Source: Dirofilaria immitis (lineage: Eukaryota; Nematoda; Chromadorea; Rhabditida; Onchocercidae). From it: 64,000 nucleotides of DNA. The first letter of the stretch is position 1; every line of letters begins with the position of its first letter. The translations under genes and the position numbers were made by a program. Where the stretch lies: NCBI GenBank assembly GCA_024305405.1, contig JAKNDB010000092.1, forward strand, positions 3,131,501 through 3,195,500, read 5' to 3'. This document shows positions 12,129-27,100 of the stretch, piece after piece. Under the pieces are notes generated by a model, which had not been told where the DNA came from, did no database searches, and saw only the letters and a list, made by a program, of their open reading frames with translations.

Positions 12129-15100
12129 TGCTAATTGTTGGACCAGAAGAAATATATTTCGAAAAGGAAATTTCCTGTATTTTTAAATTAGATTCAAAAC
12201 TCTATGCCTTGATGTAGAACGGTAATGATGTGTGTTCGATGCATTCTGGATCTACATCCTCTTTTCGGAACCAAATTTATTTTTAGATTCTTGCTCAAAT
12301 AATTTCTATAATTTCATTTTATTAGTTAATGGGTAATATTCAAGTTTTACTTAAAGAGTTTTAACATTAACTGAAAGCCGTATCATTCAAAATAAATTTC
12401 TCTGAATGGTTGTTGTAATTATCATATCAATTAGCAAATTAGCAGAAAAGTTCGCTGTATAATACTTTGGACAATTTCTGATGACTAGTTGATGTTGATA
12501 TATGTGGAGATACCATTGGAATTGATGTATTTTTTTGAATTACCTTCCTAAAAATTTACAAACCTTCCGCCCTGAATGCATTTTTTCTATATGGAATAAA
12601 TTATAATAAATAGAAATTTTCTAGCTCTCCTCCTTTATACGTATTCAGAATATAATTGAGTGACGTTATTATATGTTAATTATTTTATCTACACCAAACT
12701 GTCCATATGCTAAATCATCCCATTTTTGACTCCAGCACGAAATAAATGAAAATAGTGAACAAGTTTTAGTTTACAAAATTCAGTTATTGCTTTTCGCAAA
12801 ACCATAATGATATATTTGCTAGTAACTGTATATTTTATTAAAAAATAATCGAAGTAGGTTAAACTAAAGTAGTAGAATTAATTCATTCCGATCTTTGCAG
12901 ATCGAATGATGCTTATCAAACAAAAATGAAAAATTCTTAAGCGCTGAAGCTTGACACTAATACATCTGAAAATTGATTTAAAAATGAAGTTAGAGAAGAA
13001 GTGAAATGTGAATAGTTTAAGCTTAGTAAGAAAACAAAAAATGAATGCCTAAAACATATGGATGTTTCTAAAATTTTGGATTCAATAATTTTAGCCAACA
13101 ACTGACTTTTTGTACTTTTTATCTACTTCGTATCATCTGATATCAAAATGATTTATCTCAAAGAACTGTATCATAAAATGGTAAAAAATTATATGAACCA
13201 TTTTTACATATAAATTTTGCTTAGTACCACTATATCGAGAACAGAAAGTAAAAAGAAAGACTATTAATGCTCATAAAGTTTTTGCCTCGTCTCGAAATTC
13301 CTATTATCAATGAATAGGAGATATTAAAAAAATGAAAATCCTAGCAATATGCGTAACAGTTTCTCTATTCTCTTTTAAGATTAATGTTTATAGTAATGAG
13401 TCAACCTTTGACAAACATAATCCAGTTTGCGTCTGATCTTTAACAGCTGCCGAATATAAAGCGGAAGTTAATCGCGTATTCATGTTATTCAAAATTCCTT
13501 TTGCTGCTGCAATATTGTTTTTTTTTTAAATCCAAATTAAATCAAATAATTGCTCTAATAATTATTAAATTTTAATCTATTAAGCAAATAATATCAAATC
13601 TTTACAGCAGAACAAGTTGTTTACTATCACGGCATAATCATTTAATCATATTTTTACATATAATTTGATTCGTGTAAGCTTTTATCATTTCATTCAATAT
13701 ATTGTTGCTTTTGCAGCACATAACAAGAATGATATAAGGTCGGTGATCACGAGCATCGATGTTGAGCCAAATTGGTGAGAACATGACAAATAATCCTTGA
13801 AAAAGTTCCGCATAAAAAAGCTTTTTATCTGACGCATATCCCAAAAATTGCAAAATTATCCTACTTTCGAAAAAAATGCAGCGCAAGTCAAAGCCGGATT
13901 TATGATAAATATTCGGAAAACTTTTTCACCTGGTCTATAAGAACTTCGATCTTCTAGAAGATAGTCATAAGCAGTGTTAAGATCAGTAATTCCCAAAAAC
14001 CATGTTGGATGATCAAATAATCTTTCATTTTCTGAAATAAATTGAAATTTATTTACGAACTCCAGGTAATTAAAGTTCAATAAATAGTAGTGACAATTAT
14101 GAAATATAAATTCCACCATCGTAAAAACTTTTCTCGATAAGCCAACAAGATGGTATCAATCCGATGTGTGATTGAAATGATTGGTTTCTAATCCATCGAC
14201 CCAGTGACCACTGCATTGGGAGTCGCAAGAATGTTCGACCATCTGATGTCATGCTGTCAATTTCTCGAACTCTAAGCGCTTTTTTCCATTCATTTAAATT
14301 GTTGAAAAAAATATGTGATTGTTTGAAATATATTTATTTAGTTATTTAGTTAAATCTTTTGGTATGCTATAGAAACAAGATATGCTCGACGCCTGAAATG
14401 GCCTATTTAAAATTACATTTTCAAGGAACTAAAACTTTTGAAAATGTAATGATTTTCTGGTCACTGTGCTATATAATTCAATCTCATTAAATTATGGAAA
14501 GCACATCAAGGGAGGATGAATTCAAAAATCACTGAAATTCTTCGCAAAGCACGTTGATTTGGTCACCCGCTGTGCAATTGATATCCAGGCATGATGTACC
14601 ACCGAAATAATCCCAAAGTACCACGTGTGGTACCTAAGATACCATTAATCTGTAGTGAACAAGAAAACAGGCTTATTATCGCCGCTCTAATGACTATCAC
14701 AAAATTGAATCTGACAGAAACTACTGAGGTCCGCCATGTTTGAAAAAATTAATCGCGATTGATTTCTTTATGGTTTTCAATTTCCAAATGGCGAGAATCT
14801 GCAGAATATTTTCAGACCAGACTTTCCCGACCCTTTATTTTAGCCAGATTTACGAAAAACAAATTTGCAAAAATTCTTATTCATATATCTCAAAATCAGT
14901 TTAGACGATATTTTTTGAAGATTTATAAATGATGCTGCGAATTTACATTGTATTTATAACGCCAGAACGAAAGAATATTTGCCTGAATTTGGTCTGCTTT
15001 GATTCCTTTGAATTTTTGCCACCATGAAAGTTCTTGCACCTTTAGAGTAAAATTTGCAGCTTTATCGAATGTTTCGAAAAGCAGATCATCACGAAATGGA

Positions 15101-15647
15101 AGACCATTTATATCTAAGCCAAATCTGTAATTGAACAAGTCTAGTAATATTAAATGAATAGTTTAAATATGCCTAATAAATTTTAATCCTTGCTTGAACT
15201 CTTTCCACACTTCAAAATTTCGTTTGACTGAAATTAAAACAGTTCATAAATGACTAGTGATAATTTCTTCAAATAATAAGTTGAAAAATAAAAAATCATA
15301 ACATAGTGGACATCCATATGTTGAATAGATCTTTCATTTCTGTAACAAAGCATTTTTTTAATTGTTTATTTACTTGAAATTCATCAGTATATATAATGTT
15401 GCTTAGAAATTATGGGAAATCAATAGTTAAATAATAAAAACTTGTAAAGTCTTCGAATGAATTCAGTATCATCCATATACAATTCATCTGCTTCAAGTCC
15501 ATCACCAATTGCGGATTCCGGCTCGTTTGAATATACTGATGAAAGATCCGATGCATCATCTAATTTATTATTGATCCGATAAATCGCGTTTGATGGCAGC
15601 AGAAAAGCTTCACCTTCCGCCAGGAAGTACTCGCCTTCGTTAGACAT
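8574..15647 (-). CDS. SH2-containing protein tyrosine kinase, non-RD type
   Basis: Kinase exons (minus strand, in order): 10464-10569 with glycine loop GSGAFGAVYRG; a lysine exon near 9940-10005 (VKKILDKEEKFFETIQK); 9785-9901 (SHPNVTKFYGFC); 9515-9672 with catalytic loop HGDLAARN; 9283-9368 with DFGLSK; 9014-9165 with FKWLPPEVL in place of the APE motif and STKSDAWAYAI; and 8574-8815 with CWRKQPVDRPTF. Upstream, 11836-11976 reads like the C-terminal half of an SH2 domain (FSTLYDLVYYF), and 11404-11514 and about 10700-10788 are linker. Further exons at 13860-14031 (HPTWFLGI, start of the SH2), about 14125-14290 (SH3-like, ending GLIPS), 14935-15127 and 15438-15647 (start MSNEGEYFL) are probably the same gene, but joining them is inference. 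The APE-exon junction needs one extra A near 9287. The C-terminus is uncertain. Nematode cytoplasmic tyrosine kinase is the safest call. Confidence 0.72.
12094..12126. repeat. AT microsatellite
   Basis: About 15 TA units inside an intron of the kinase gene. Similar shorter AT tracts occur at about 9676-9693, 42249-42272 and 46864-46884. Confidence 0.9.
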
Positions 15648-17674
15648 TGCTTAATAACAAAATATGTGATAAATTTGGATAAGCTCTCGATAGTTTATTT
15701 TATTTTCGATGCATTAATTGCATAAATTATGATATTCCAATTGGTACAGTAATATATAATAATACATTGCGTGCAATATATGCTCTGAATATATTTCTTT
15801 CCTGACACTTAGTTATGAAATTTATCTAGCTTTGACTTTAATAAGAAGAGAAATGACTTGGATTCCTTTTTAAAGAAGCAACTTAAGTTTCCTATATTAC
15901 AACACAATATTTTAGAATTATAGTGAATCGAAATAACATCAGCAGAATGTACATACCAGAACTCGACTGAACAAACTTTTGACAAATTATAACTTTAAGT
16001 AAATTTATAAGCGTTAAAAATTTATCGTCATGTTTTAATAATCCGCAAATATTAAGAAAAATTTACATTTGTGTTACAGAAAACTTTGCATATTTTACTG
16101 AAAAATTTGATATTTCAGTAGTATTACTAAAATATAAAAGTGATTTTGGGATGAGACTTTGTGGAAGAACTTAATTAAATTTTAAATTTCGAAAAATTTT
16201 TGAGAAACTCAGCTTGCTTTTCTCTTTTACAACTCTTGACGTACCGTGTATGAAGCCCATTTTCAAAGTTAACATATCGGCGAAGCTCACCAGCATTTTA
16301 AATTATGTGAAATTTACTGACGTCCAGAAATTAACTTACTCGAACTTTCAACGCAATCATGTTAAAAAGCATTTCAATCCTTTCTAAGTTGATTACAACA
16401 CCATCCAGAAGTTTGATAATCGCAATTTCTTTCTTATGTCTTATTATGTATGTTTCAAAACCGATCCGACCACGAACATCTCCATTATAATAAAGTACTA
16501 TTAACATTCGCTAATTCATACTTTTATTGATGTGTTCTTGACTGACAAAATATAATTTGACTCATCCCATAATTCCCAGCGTACTTTAGTTTTTATTAAG
16601 AATTTAAGTTTAAAAACCATAAAACTATGTATCTCATCAGACAAAACAGAAATGCGAATCGGATTATAAACAAAATAATTTTGAAATTAACGCTCGAAAC
16701 TTTGTGCGTATTGCCTGTTTATTCAGGAGAGTAGAACAGAGAAGAGAGCTGATATCTATCCTCTGAAAGGATATGATCATGAAAATAAGTCTAGCAAGTA
16801 TATGAATACCCACTATTGTTATAATTCATAAAGTCTCGAAGCTGAAATTAACAGCTCTCTATATTTTTCATAAAAAAAAGTTGCCAAATTCAAAAAGCAA
16901 TAAAATTAAGAAAACTTTCCAATAACTAGTAACATCAATGTCTCACACAATACGTTTAATTGCAAATTACCTTTGTTTCATCATTCCCCAAGTTCAACAT
17001 AACTAGAAAATCAACATAAATTAATAAAATAAATTTGAACAGTTATTTTGCAAATAATGTAGACATAGCACCAAAGAAAAATTCCAAATGAAAACATCAG
17101 ATTAAACAGTCTTTAATTCGTTATTACAATACCGTTATCTTATCATCAACAATAAATGTAAAACAATATACAAAATGTATTCCAGAATGACATTTAATGC
17201 ATACTGTTTATAAAAATCGGAAACTAAAAAATTTTATTATTTCAATTGATTCAAAAATTTAAGAGAAACAGATAAAGTATGGGAAATAAATATATAGGAG
17301 AGATGAAGCAATAATTCAATCATTGTAGACAAAAAGTAATGCCTTTTTCAAAAATATTTATATCAAAATATACAGTAAATTTCAAAGGGAATATTAAGAC
17401 GGCTTCCAGACTTTTAACAATGATTTTGGAAAATGGATAAAAATTGGCAATCGAATTCGCTGGCATAATGAAAGAAAGCTAATAGTTACAATAAAGATAT
17501 CAGATAAATCATGCATTATTCATTGAAGGAACTTAAAGTATTAATGACTTGTGAACCGATATTACTGATTATATTTATTGATCATTCCTCAATGACAAAG
17601 TTTCGAAAAAAATTCGTTAGCATCAAATATATTCTTAAGTAATTGAACAGATGTCTGCCTTGAAAACCTATAAT
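15648..17674. other. Intergenic spacer between kinase and RalGEF genes
   Basis: Two kb of AT-rich DNA between the presumed kinase start and the RalGEF stop, both on the minus strand. It should hold the kinase promoter and the RalGEF 3' end. No motif could be assigned. Confidence 0.5.
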
Positions 17675-20600
17675 TTATAAATAACCACTACTCCATCGCA
17701 GTAAATTGCATCGCTTCATTTTATTCAATTTTTTAGCCGATGGTGCAATACTGCCTGGCGCTGCCATTCGTTCTGCATCGCTTTTTCGTCGTAACACAAA
17801 ATTTAGCATTGTGGAAGTGGGGTCTGGCACTACAGCATAATATGGATTACATTTCTCCGGCAAACAAAATTCATCTAAATCAGAAAAACATATTCTGTCT
17901 TTGCCAAAATTAAAAATCTGAAGCTTCAAAAAATTTCAAGATTATAAAAAGAGTTATAAATAGTGAAATATGTCAGTTGTCAAAAAAGAAATATAAAAAT
18001 CTTTCCGCAATTGAGGCACATATTGATCATTTTTAGATCAATAATATGTTGCAAAATTTATCATTCCAATAAATTCCTCTCTTCGCTCTTGGATACTTTA
18101 AACAAACGTCTAAGGCTAGACGAATAGAAATATGAAAAATCCAAGTTTTCAAAAACATTAGAAGCTATAAAATTCTCAAGATTTACATCCATCGGGTAGA
18201 AGTTGCACAAGACAATATTCTGAATGATCACCACAGATAAGATGTTTTTCCAAAGTTCTTTCTATTAATTCTGCCATTCTATCACCGTTTTCAATCTGAA
18301 AATATGATTTTGCAATTCAATTTTAGAAAAATAAAGAAACTGATGGTAATTTATATAATATTATAATGCAATATTTAGCGGTTTATATAATTCAAATGAA
18401 ACCATTTGTTACATTTATAATAATTCTATAAAGCTTATTTAGCATACATCATTCATTTCTCACTCTTTATAAGATAACCAAACCTTAACACATTTATAAT
18501 TAGCAGTGCTTGTATCATTTTTCATTGAATCATCTAAAGCGACTCGAGCTAGATGGAACAGGGCTGTCTGTTGCAATGAACTAGCCGAAATGCAGGAACC
18601 TGACGATGTTTCTGGTGTCTGAAAAATAAAAATTGTAATGTATTATTAAAATTTGAACTGTTTTATCATGCAAATATGAAAAAAGTGATTGTGTTTTAGG
18701 AGTTCACTGCATTTTCATTACGGTAAATCTTGCTAAGAAGAGCTTAGGTGCTTTAATCAAGACATCAGATTACTGTTGACTGATATTTTTGCTTCATAGC
18801 ATGCATTTCTTTGAAATTAGTCCAACACAGGAATTGCCATAGGATGATAACGTAAAATATCTTATGTATATCTCCTGTCGAAACATTTCATACATGCTTC
18901 ATGGCAAATTCAATATGTATTTTTCAAAATCACCAGAATCACGGTAACTTTGATGTTATATCAGATGTAATGGTCCGTTAAATTGATATAAACTCACCAT
19001 ATTTCCATAAGAATTCAATGAAGTACTAACAGAGACATCATTTGGTTGATATTTCCTGTCCCAACAACCGCTCGTAGACCGTGAGAAAGCTGTATTAGGA
19101 CTAAATTCACTACCTAAAAATTATAAATTCTATTCTTGATAAAATTTCCTTCATCTTAGATAAATATAGTTTTTTAATTATAATAAGAAAATGAATATCT
19201 TTTCTCCTCCTAATTATTTAATTATCATATCTCTTCCTAATTACCTAATTATATTATTTAAGTAAAAATAAACGAAGAGTGCAAGCGGGATTTATCAAAA
19301 TGAATTGAATATTATCATAATTATAAAACTAACCACCTTTCCAGAAAAATGTTTTAGCTGGTGTTGGAGGAGCAGTAAATGATCGTGAGGAAACGATACC
19401 AAAAGGACTGCAAGCATTTATTAATGTCTTCTCCGCAAATGGTTTGGTGACACCATCATACCACAAATCTTCAGTTACGATACCTGAATCATTAGATATT
19501 TGTCCGCTGTCATTTGGATTCTCGTCTATACTCATATTTGATATTAACCGTGATAATGTATTCCTGAAACATGGTTTGTGTAACTTATTTAATATTATAG
19601 AAACAAATAGTTGCCTATTTCGGATGAAAGATTCAAGCAAAATGGTAAACAAACTAAGAAAAGGTGAAGAAGTGATCTGAGCAAGAACTGAGTTAATTTC
19701 ATTAATAAAAATATCATGCTATTGAAGATTCATTCAACAATAGAATTCATATCTTATATTGCATGCAAAATTTTTATCGTTCATTTATCGAATGAACACA
19801 GCTATTTTTATGTTTGTTCCCTAAAGTTTAAATATTCAAAATCACTAACACCACTATAATGTTTTAAACCAATAAAAGACGACAGCAAACTTCATTTCAT
19901 AATTGTTGACTTTCTGAGATTACAACTATCAAATTATCAGTAATGTTTTTAATTATTAACTGTGATCGTGAAAAGACTTCCTGTAAGTCCGAAAACTAAG
20001 AACGATATATTTTTTCTACCATTATTTAAAAAACTAAATGAAAATCTAACATTCTTAATACTTGTGATGGTCGGAGTTGCTTTGATGAATCTGACTGATT
20101 AGTCGGCAATTCCACTTCCAATGACCTTATAAAACTGAAAAAGATTTATTTTTTTAAACGATTTTTGAAAAGATTACCGTTATAATAGCTTATACGAGCA
20201 AATTTATCTGCTGCAATAATTACGATAAAACAATTTCATTTTTAAGTGTAATGTTATATTTCATTTTCAAGTGTGAAGTTATCAATAGAAAATTTTCGAA
20301 TAGTTATGTCAAACTTGAATGAAATTTTTGAATTTCGCAAAAAAATAAAAAAATAAAAATTTAGAAAAAAGGTAAAAATTTATTGGATTCCAAACTGAAA
20401 ATTTTTTATTTCAGAAATACCTTCTTAGCATTAGTTCTCATTGGCACTTTCCAGTTTTAACCGTCCAAAAAGAAAAAAAACTGCCCAAAAATAGAAGTAT
20501 ATATAAATGACTAATATCTAAATCTGAAATGGTTAACAAAATTAAACTGAGCAAATAAAAATAAAAACTCTGCTAAATAATAAGTCTTTGATATCTCTGA

Positions 20601-23600
20601 TAATCATTAAAACCGCCTATCTGCAACATAAGATGAACAAAGAGAATTTTAGCTGGTTCTACTGTATGAGGATATAATAATGAATTATAATATCTCATTT
20701 TCCCAAGAAAATTTACAATAAAACAAACTAATTTTTAAATATACAAAAGATGGAGGAGTAATATACCGAGAAATATGGAAAATGAAGTCTTAGTTTTAGG
20801 AGACATAAAACTGAAACAAAATTACCACTGATTTTCATCCAGCGCCGGAAGAAAACAGAACCATGAGCAGAACGCCATATCCATGGGGATTTTATAGGCA
20901 CGACATGCAGATTGGAAAAGACGAATTTTGGCAATTATTTCGAATTCCTTTCGTCGCTTTTCAAAATTTATTAAACCTTCTGAAAAAAATAAAAGTGAAA
21001 TTAAAAACTGTCCTTCCATAAGGATACAAACCTCAACTAAATACTTCATAGATATGGAAAAGAGCTTACCCTCAGTGAAATCTGGATTAGCTTGGTCAAT
21101 CATGGAAAGGTCAGTGAGAAAAGTACCCAGATAAGGTACTGTTCCTTGAGATTCAGCTAAATTAACATCACTTTTTGTTCTTCGACAATTTTGAATGAGC
21201 TGTGGTCGTCTTAGCGGTGATTTCTTTGCTGTACCTTCCTAAAATGAAAATGATTAGAATGTAAGGCCTCTGCTATATCTTTCTAAAAATGAAATGACTA
21301 AAATGCAAAAATATAAGGTAACTGAAATATATGTAAAATTTTTTGAATTTAGACATTCGTGCATTAATTTAATCAAAAATTGAGGAAAAACAAACAAATA
21401 AATCATACTTCATCAAGAATTTGTCTAGCTCGACTTTCTTCACCATCATTATCTGCATTAAATATTGATGCTAATTCGCGGAACTGAGTTAGTGATGCAC
21501 TAAAAACAATCGCTTCATTATTTCTTCTTAGCACTGAACAAATCAAAATTTTTGAGCCAAATAAGAGAAGCTTAATACTTCGAAACTAGTGTCCATGTAT
21601 ATTTCAGCCGATGAACTGGTTCGGACTGAAGCGTTGATATGATTGCTTTTAATGACGAGAAATTTTTCAAAGCTCTCAGTTCCTAAAATAAATTTCGTCA
21701 TAAATAATATAGGTTATCATATCACACACTGTAAAATAATGACTTATAAATCAATCTAGAAATAATCAATTTATATTCAGTGACTGATGAACCAATTTAA
21801 TATTAATATTCAAACAAAACCCTTGCGACGTCAATCCATTTCGCGATTATTTTTGCTCGAAAATCAGGTCGACAATCCGGAAGAACTATACTAGTCATCA
21901 CTTTTTGAACAACTGCATTGAACTGAAAATTAATTATTTTTGGCATTCCTAAAAAAGTTGAATTATTAATTGAATTGACCGAGATATTGTTTGGAAAGTC
22001 AAGACATTTGTATAATGTTGTTAGCATATCACTAAATATAGATAAATAAAACTTTTACATAAGATATATTCTAACAGCTTAGTATTTTGAAGCTGTAAGT
22101 GATCGAACAAAAAATTCTAAAAAATTTTCACAACAATGTTTACCAAATCATCTAACGTTGAACCTACTAATAATCAAGACATATATATTTTTCTTTTTTT
22201 CGGTATAATAGAACCTGATCAATTGTCGCCTTCACAGTGTATACTGTTTCTGGCCCTCGCTTATTTCTTTTGTTCCATACGCAACCTTGACACTGCTGTG
22301 GTAATAACTCCTTGAACAATTCCTATAAAAAACAATTAAATGAAAAAGCTACTACTTAGATCATGAGTTTTATTTTTGCAAATCCAATGGTTGAATGAAA
22401 AAAAATATTACATAAAATTTGGACAGACTGAAAGTTATAAAAGCCTTACAGCATCCCAAAATGTGAGTTGTTCAGCAATTTGTACGCAGTTCTCTTTTCC
22501 AATATCGAACATATTAGCCCTCTGCATACATGTATCGAAATCTGGTGCATCATATCCTGTGTTGAAAACATATTGCTCCATTGAAGGTATTTGAGCTATA
22601 AAATATTCAAAAATTAAAATGAAATTGCGAAGTTTGTCCAAAATTCTAATGTGATTTTTTTAGTACCAAAAAAATATTGGTTAATATTCGAAAAATATTT
22701 CTAAACCTTATTCAGATCAAGCTTTGCGCGAAACGATGCACTTGGAACAATTAAATGAAATATAAAAGAAAAACAAAACAAAATAAATTTGCTATTCGTG
22801 AATTCTAACCAAAAACATATGCATACTTAAATAACGTCCATCCATAATCTGACGTTTATAACTTTCTCGCAGCTGCCGAGCTTTCGTCCTCAAATCTGTG
22901 ATTTTATGGATTCTACCAAATTCGATTAGTCGCATCAAAGTTGCAAAGTCGGCACCTGGCTCATTGAAATCTTCAGGGTACATTTCCAACCAACACATTA
23001 TTACAGAACGTAGAGAGCTAAAATTCTCTATTTTCATCAAATATATTATAATAATTAAAACTATTCCTAATCATTTCAGTTTTGTAATCATTTCAGCCTG
23101 CTAACCAATTATTATATACCAAAACTACAATTGATAATCAGCAAATATTTCTAATTGTTGTCAAATTAAAAAGGGCTAATAACAATAAACTTAGTGGAGA
23201 TAATTTCTATTCTTAATTATTCAGAGCGGAAAAAATATGCTTGGCACAAAGTATCTTTTCAAGCGTCAGCATACATTCATCTATAATTTTCACGTTAATT
23301 TAAAAAAAGACCATTGCAAAGTAACAGTTTTCGCTTTGCCAATTACCAATGAATTCATTTCAAGCGATACGTAACGTTGGAGTAAAAGTTCGAGTACATT
23401 TGAACATGTTGCGAAAGAACGATAAGTAGCGAAAAAACATTGAAATGTCTCGAATCCATCAACATATCGTCGCTGATAAGACATTCCTGGAAATCACAAA
23501 TACTAAACAAGTGAAAAAGTATACAAAACCGCGGCGTAAGGATTTCTTAATATTTCTGCTATTCTTCTCAAAGACATTTAATAAAAACATACAAACATTT

Positions 23601-24194
23601 ATTTCCGCCACTCTCGAAAGCCTTTAAATTTTTGTTAATGAAATCTTTTCTAATTTTGTATTTACTAGTCGAGAGAAAGCCAACTCTAATAAATTCAATA
23701 TATATTTAATATATTTGAATCCTGAGTGGCAATGATTTATAAGTTACCGACTAAAGTACTATAAAAACCAAAGATGATGTCAATCCCACCGTTGGAAGAC
23801 ATTAAGCTTCAAAAATTATCCTCTTTATCTTTATTACAATGTAGGAATAATGCGAAAGTTTACAACTAATTTCTCTAATGTTCCAGCACGAACGACTCGT
23901 TCTCGAATGGTTTCCCATTGCAAATAATCCGTGTTATCCAAAGAAATGCCATACTTTTTTATATCCTGTGCCCGATCATCCTGGAAATGCCTATTTATAA
24001 AAATGAAAACAAAGAAAAATGAGAGGCACATCTTCTTCTACCCTCCACTCAAGAATCTGAAACAAATCCTCAAAAAATAGATGAAATACCGAAAATTCTA
24101 TGCTCGGTGGAGATACATAGCGTACTTTACGTAGATATACAGCATAAATAGCATCCTCCAATTTCTCCTCACCAAAATATTTCGCAGCTGTCAT
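17675..24194 (-). CDS. rgl-1: Ral guanine nucleotide exchange factor (RalGDS/RGL family)
   Basis: About fifteen exons. N-terminus 24187-24194 onward: [20 protein letters not shown], an in-frame TGA lies just upstream. RasGEF N-domain: GTLEKLV (near 23870), then 23347-23486 with [20 protein letters not shown], and the exon ending 22827 ([10 protein letters not shown]). Catalytic CDC25 domain: [20 protein letters not shown] (near 22440-22530), [20 protein letters not shown] (about 22210-22323), [20 protein letters not shown] (21823-21929), the exon near 21590-21680, then [20 protein letters not shown] and [20 protein letters not shown] (about 20823-20980). A Ser/Thr-rich linker covers about 18490-20130. 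The C-terminal Ras-association domain spans about 18185-18296 and 17675-17929 ([20 protein letters not shown]). RalGEFs load GTP on Ral downstream of Ras or Rap. Domain order and content match RalGDS/RGL; the nematode orthologue is RGL-1. Confidence 0.93.
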
Positions 24195-27100
24195 TTTATT
24201 CGTTCATACACTGATCGAAACGATAATCGATGGAAAAATCCTAAGCTAAACCGTTATAAATCAACCAACAGTAACATATCTTCGCGAAATATTATAAGCG
24301 AAGAAAAAAAAAGGATTTCGAAGATATGCTTTGTATATTATAGCCAACGTTTCTGCATTACGTTCGACTGGTGCAGCGACTAGTCATCTGGAAAAAAAAA
24401 TTAAACGGAGGGATTAGATTAGAGAAGTAACTGGATAAAACGATGGTGTATGTGAATTTGATGCAAATAACTTATGTGTTTTGTGTTCATGTATTTATAT
24501 TTTTAGGTTATTTCTGTTTTTATTTTCAGATTGCTTCTTTCATTTTCTCATTAAAAAACTACTTATTGATGAAAATTATGTTTGAATTTTTCTTTATATC
24601 TCGAAAATTTGGAATTAATGAGAAAGAATGAAAGAGTAGATGAATACTTGTCATGGCCGTACAGTTGGAAGCCTCGATTACTTTATCACTCTCAGAATTC
24701 ACTACTTAGTACCTCAGTCGATCCCGAAGAACTGAATTTTAACTTAATTCATTCCCCACCATCTTAATCTCTGCAACTAAAGCAACCCATAAGTTCTTGC
24801 AAGCCTCCTCAATTTCTCGCTGTAACATGTAGTGCCAATCTCATCAACCTCTGTCTCTCTTGTTTTCTAATAATGTTTTGATTCTCTATATCTTTGTATT
24901 ACAATATGCAGTTACTCTTCCGAGATCTCATCAAATGTCATCGATACTTCTTCTTCTATCTTTGTCGCCTCTCTAATCATAATACTGCTTGTTGGTCATT
25001 ATTCATATTTTAGGACAAAGAAAGTTGGATGGATTGAGATCTAAGACAGTTTTGGTTTTTTATAGCACGAAGTTTCACGGAATTGCGTAGAATGTTTTTA
25101 GTGCAGGACATGGGATTATGCATTACGAATTTTTAGAAAGTCTAAATGCGTTTCTATAGGAATTTAACGGTATCGTTACTAGTCGTAATTCACCGAACTA
25201 CTGAATCAACGTGTTAACCTGGAATCGAAAGAATCAATCCCCTTAAAACAGCATCTTCTGCAAGACGTATTTTCCACTAATTTTTCCGTGTGGGAGAAAA
25301 ATATAACTCCCACATAACAAACGATTATTTGAAAAACAAATAAAAAACAAACGAATGTTGTAGAAGAAAGAAGATTCAAATGTGCAGTCCATCACTTCGA
25401 TCTCTTCGTAATCATCGACATGCCGTACCATACGGTAGTAATAGCGAAATGATAATTGTATACGCTGATGTAAATATATTCAAGAAATTCGGTGGATTTA
25501 GATGAAAGTTTTAATAATAGAAAAAAGAAACAATTGAATCTGATTCGTATGAAAAGACAAAACATTACTAATGCCATCCAATACATTCACTGAGCAATCT
25601 AACCTCACCAATTTTGAACTTTCTTTTCCCGTCAATTAAGGATGGATCTAAAAGGAATTAATCTTGCCGAGTTTTTATTTCTATTTTTCTCTCCTATGCT
25701 GATAATGTTTCCCTGAGTAGCAAATCGTATACTCTTAGTGCCATTCTATATTAATTAGACTGCTAGTCCTCAGAAAACCGCTTATAGTAACAAAATACGA
25801 TATTTTAATCTTTTTAATCTATTCTCTGATCGGGATCTTTTGATACAAGCGAACAGCTTGATGGGGACACTTTCACCATAAATCTCTTTCAAATATACTC
25901 CGAAGATGAAAATTTACTTTTTACGACCAAAATTTAGAAAAAGAATAGTTTTTTCCCTCAAATAATTTCCTACTAGTTTTTAACATCCAGACGAAAAATG
26001 ACTAATTAAATTGATTTTTGATAGAATTAAAGATAAGAGATGTTAGAAGGCTCACAAATTCTACGAACTGAATAAAATTTTAATCAACTCAAATATGGAG
26101 TATGATAAAAGTTCAAAAACGAAACAAGAAAAATGTAAAATTTCAAATTCATCAAGCCAACAAGAACAATTTTCAAAAGGTCAAACAATAAACAAAAAGT
26201 TTCCGAAACAAAAGATACTCAAAATATTTTCTTGTTATTACTAAAATAAATAATTATAATATAAAAAAATAAATAAATAAATATTTGTCATAAAAGGACC
26301 AGAAATTTGCAAACATTGAGAGAATTCGACATGAACATTTCTCTATTTAAATGGCTGAAATAGTATGTTTCATGAACAGCGATTCACTCCTAGGAAGTAA
26401 TTGTTTTTAAATTCTCAACTTTATGCATGCTGTCTGGAGTCTCTAGTTTTATTTTTATAGCATTCTATTCATTTTTATTGAACATTTTCGGTAGTTCAAA
26501 ATTTTTTTCTAAAACGAAAAATCCGATTAGAAAAAGGGTTTCAGAAGATTTTGCTTTATACCTTGAATCAATATACAATTAAATAAGTGTGCGGGAAAAA
26601 AATGAGGAATTGATGGATTCAAATCGTCAACGCTAATATTTTAAATTCATCATGAACTATTCATGGGATAGTTTTTATTCTAATGCCTAAGATATTAAAA
26701 TTTCGGATATATCAATAGCAAAACAATCGCCGAAATGATGCAAATATATGTATCGTTATTGAATACTTCACGGTGCTTCTTTTGTTTTGAAAATTCTATT
26801 TTAACTTATCATAGAAGCGGCCAAAGCATAGTAACATTTTTGCAATATGCGTAAATTTTTTGTACTCTCTATTAATTCAGAAAAAATGTGTTTTGTAAGA
26901 AAGTTGTAATCATTGCCAGTTTTCTTTTTCTCTCTACTTTCTGACGATTGTCACCAAATGACAATTAATTTCAAGATTAATTGAAAAACAGATCAAGATT
27001 CAATTTTCCTACATCATCCAGAGAAGAAACAATCAAAATTCAACTACTAAGTTAATTGAACAACGATTGGCATGAACGAATGATTCAAGTGACACAAATT

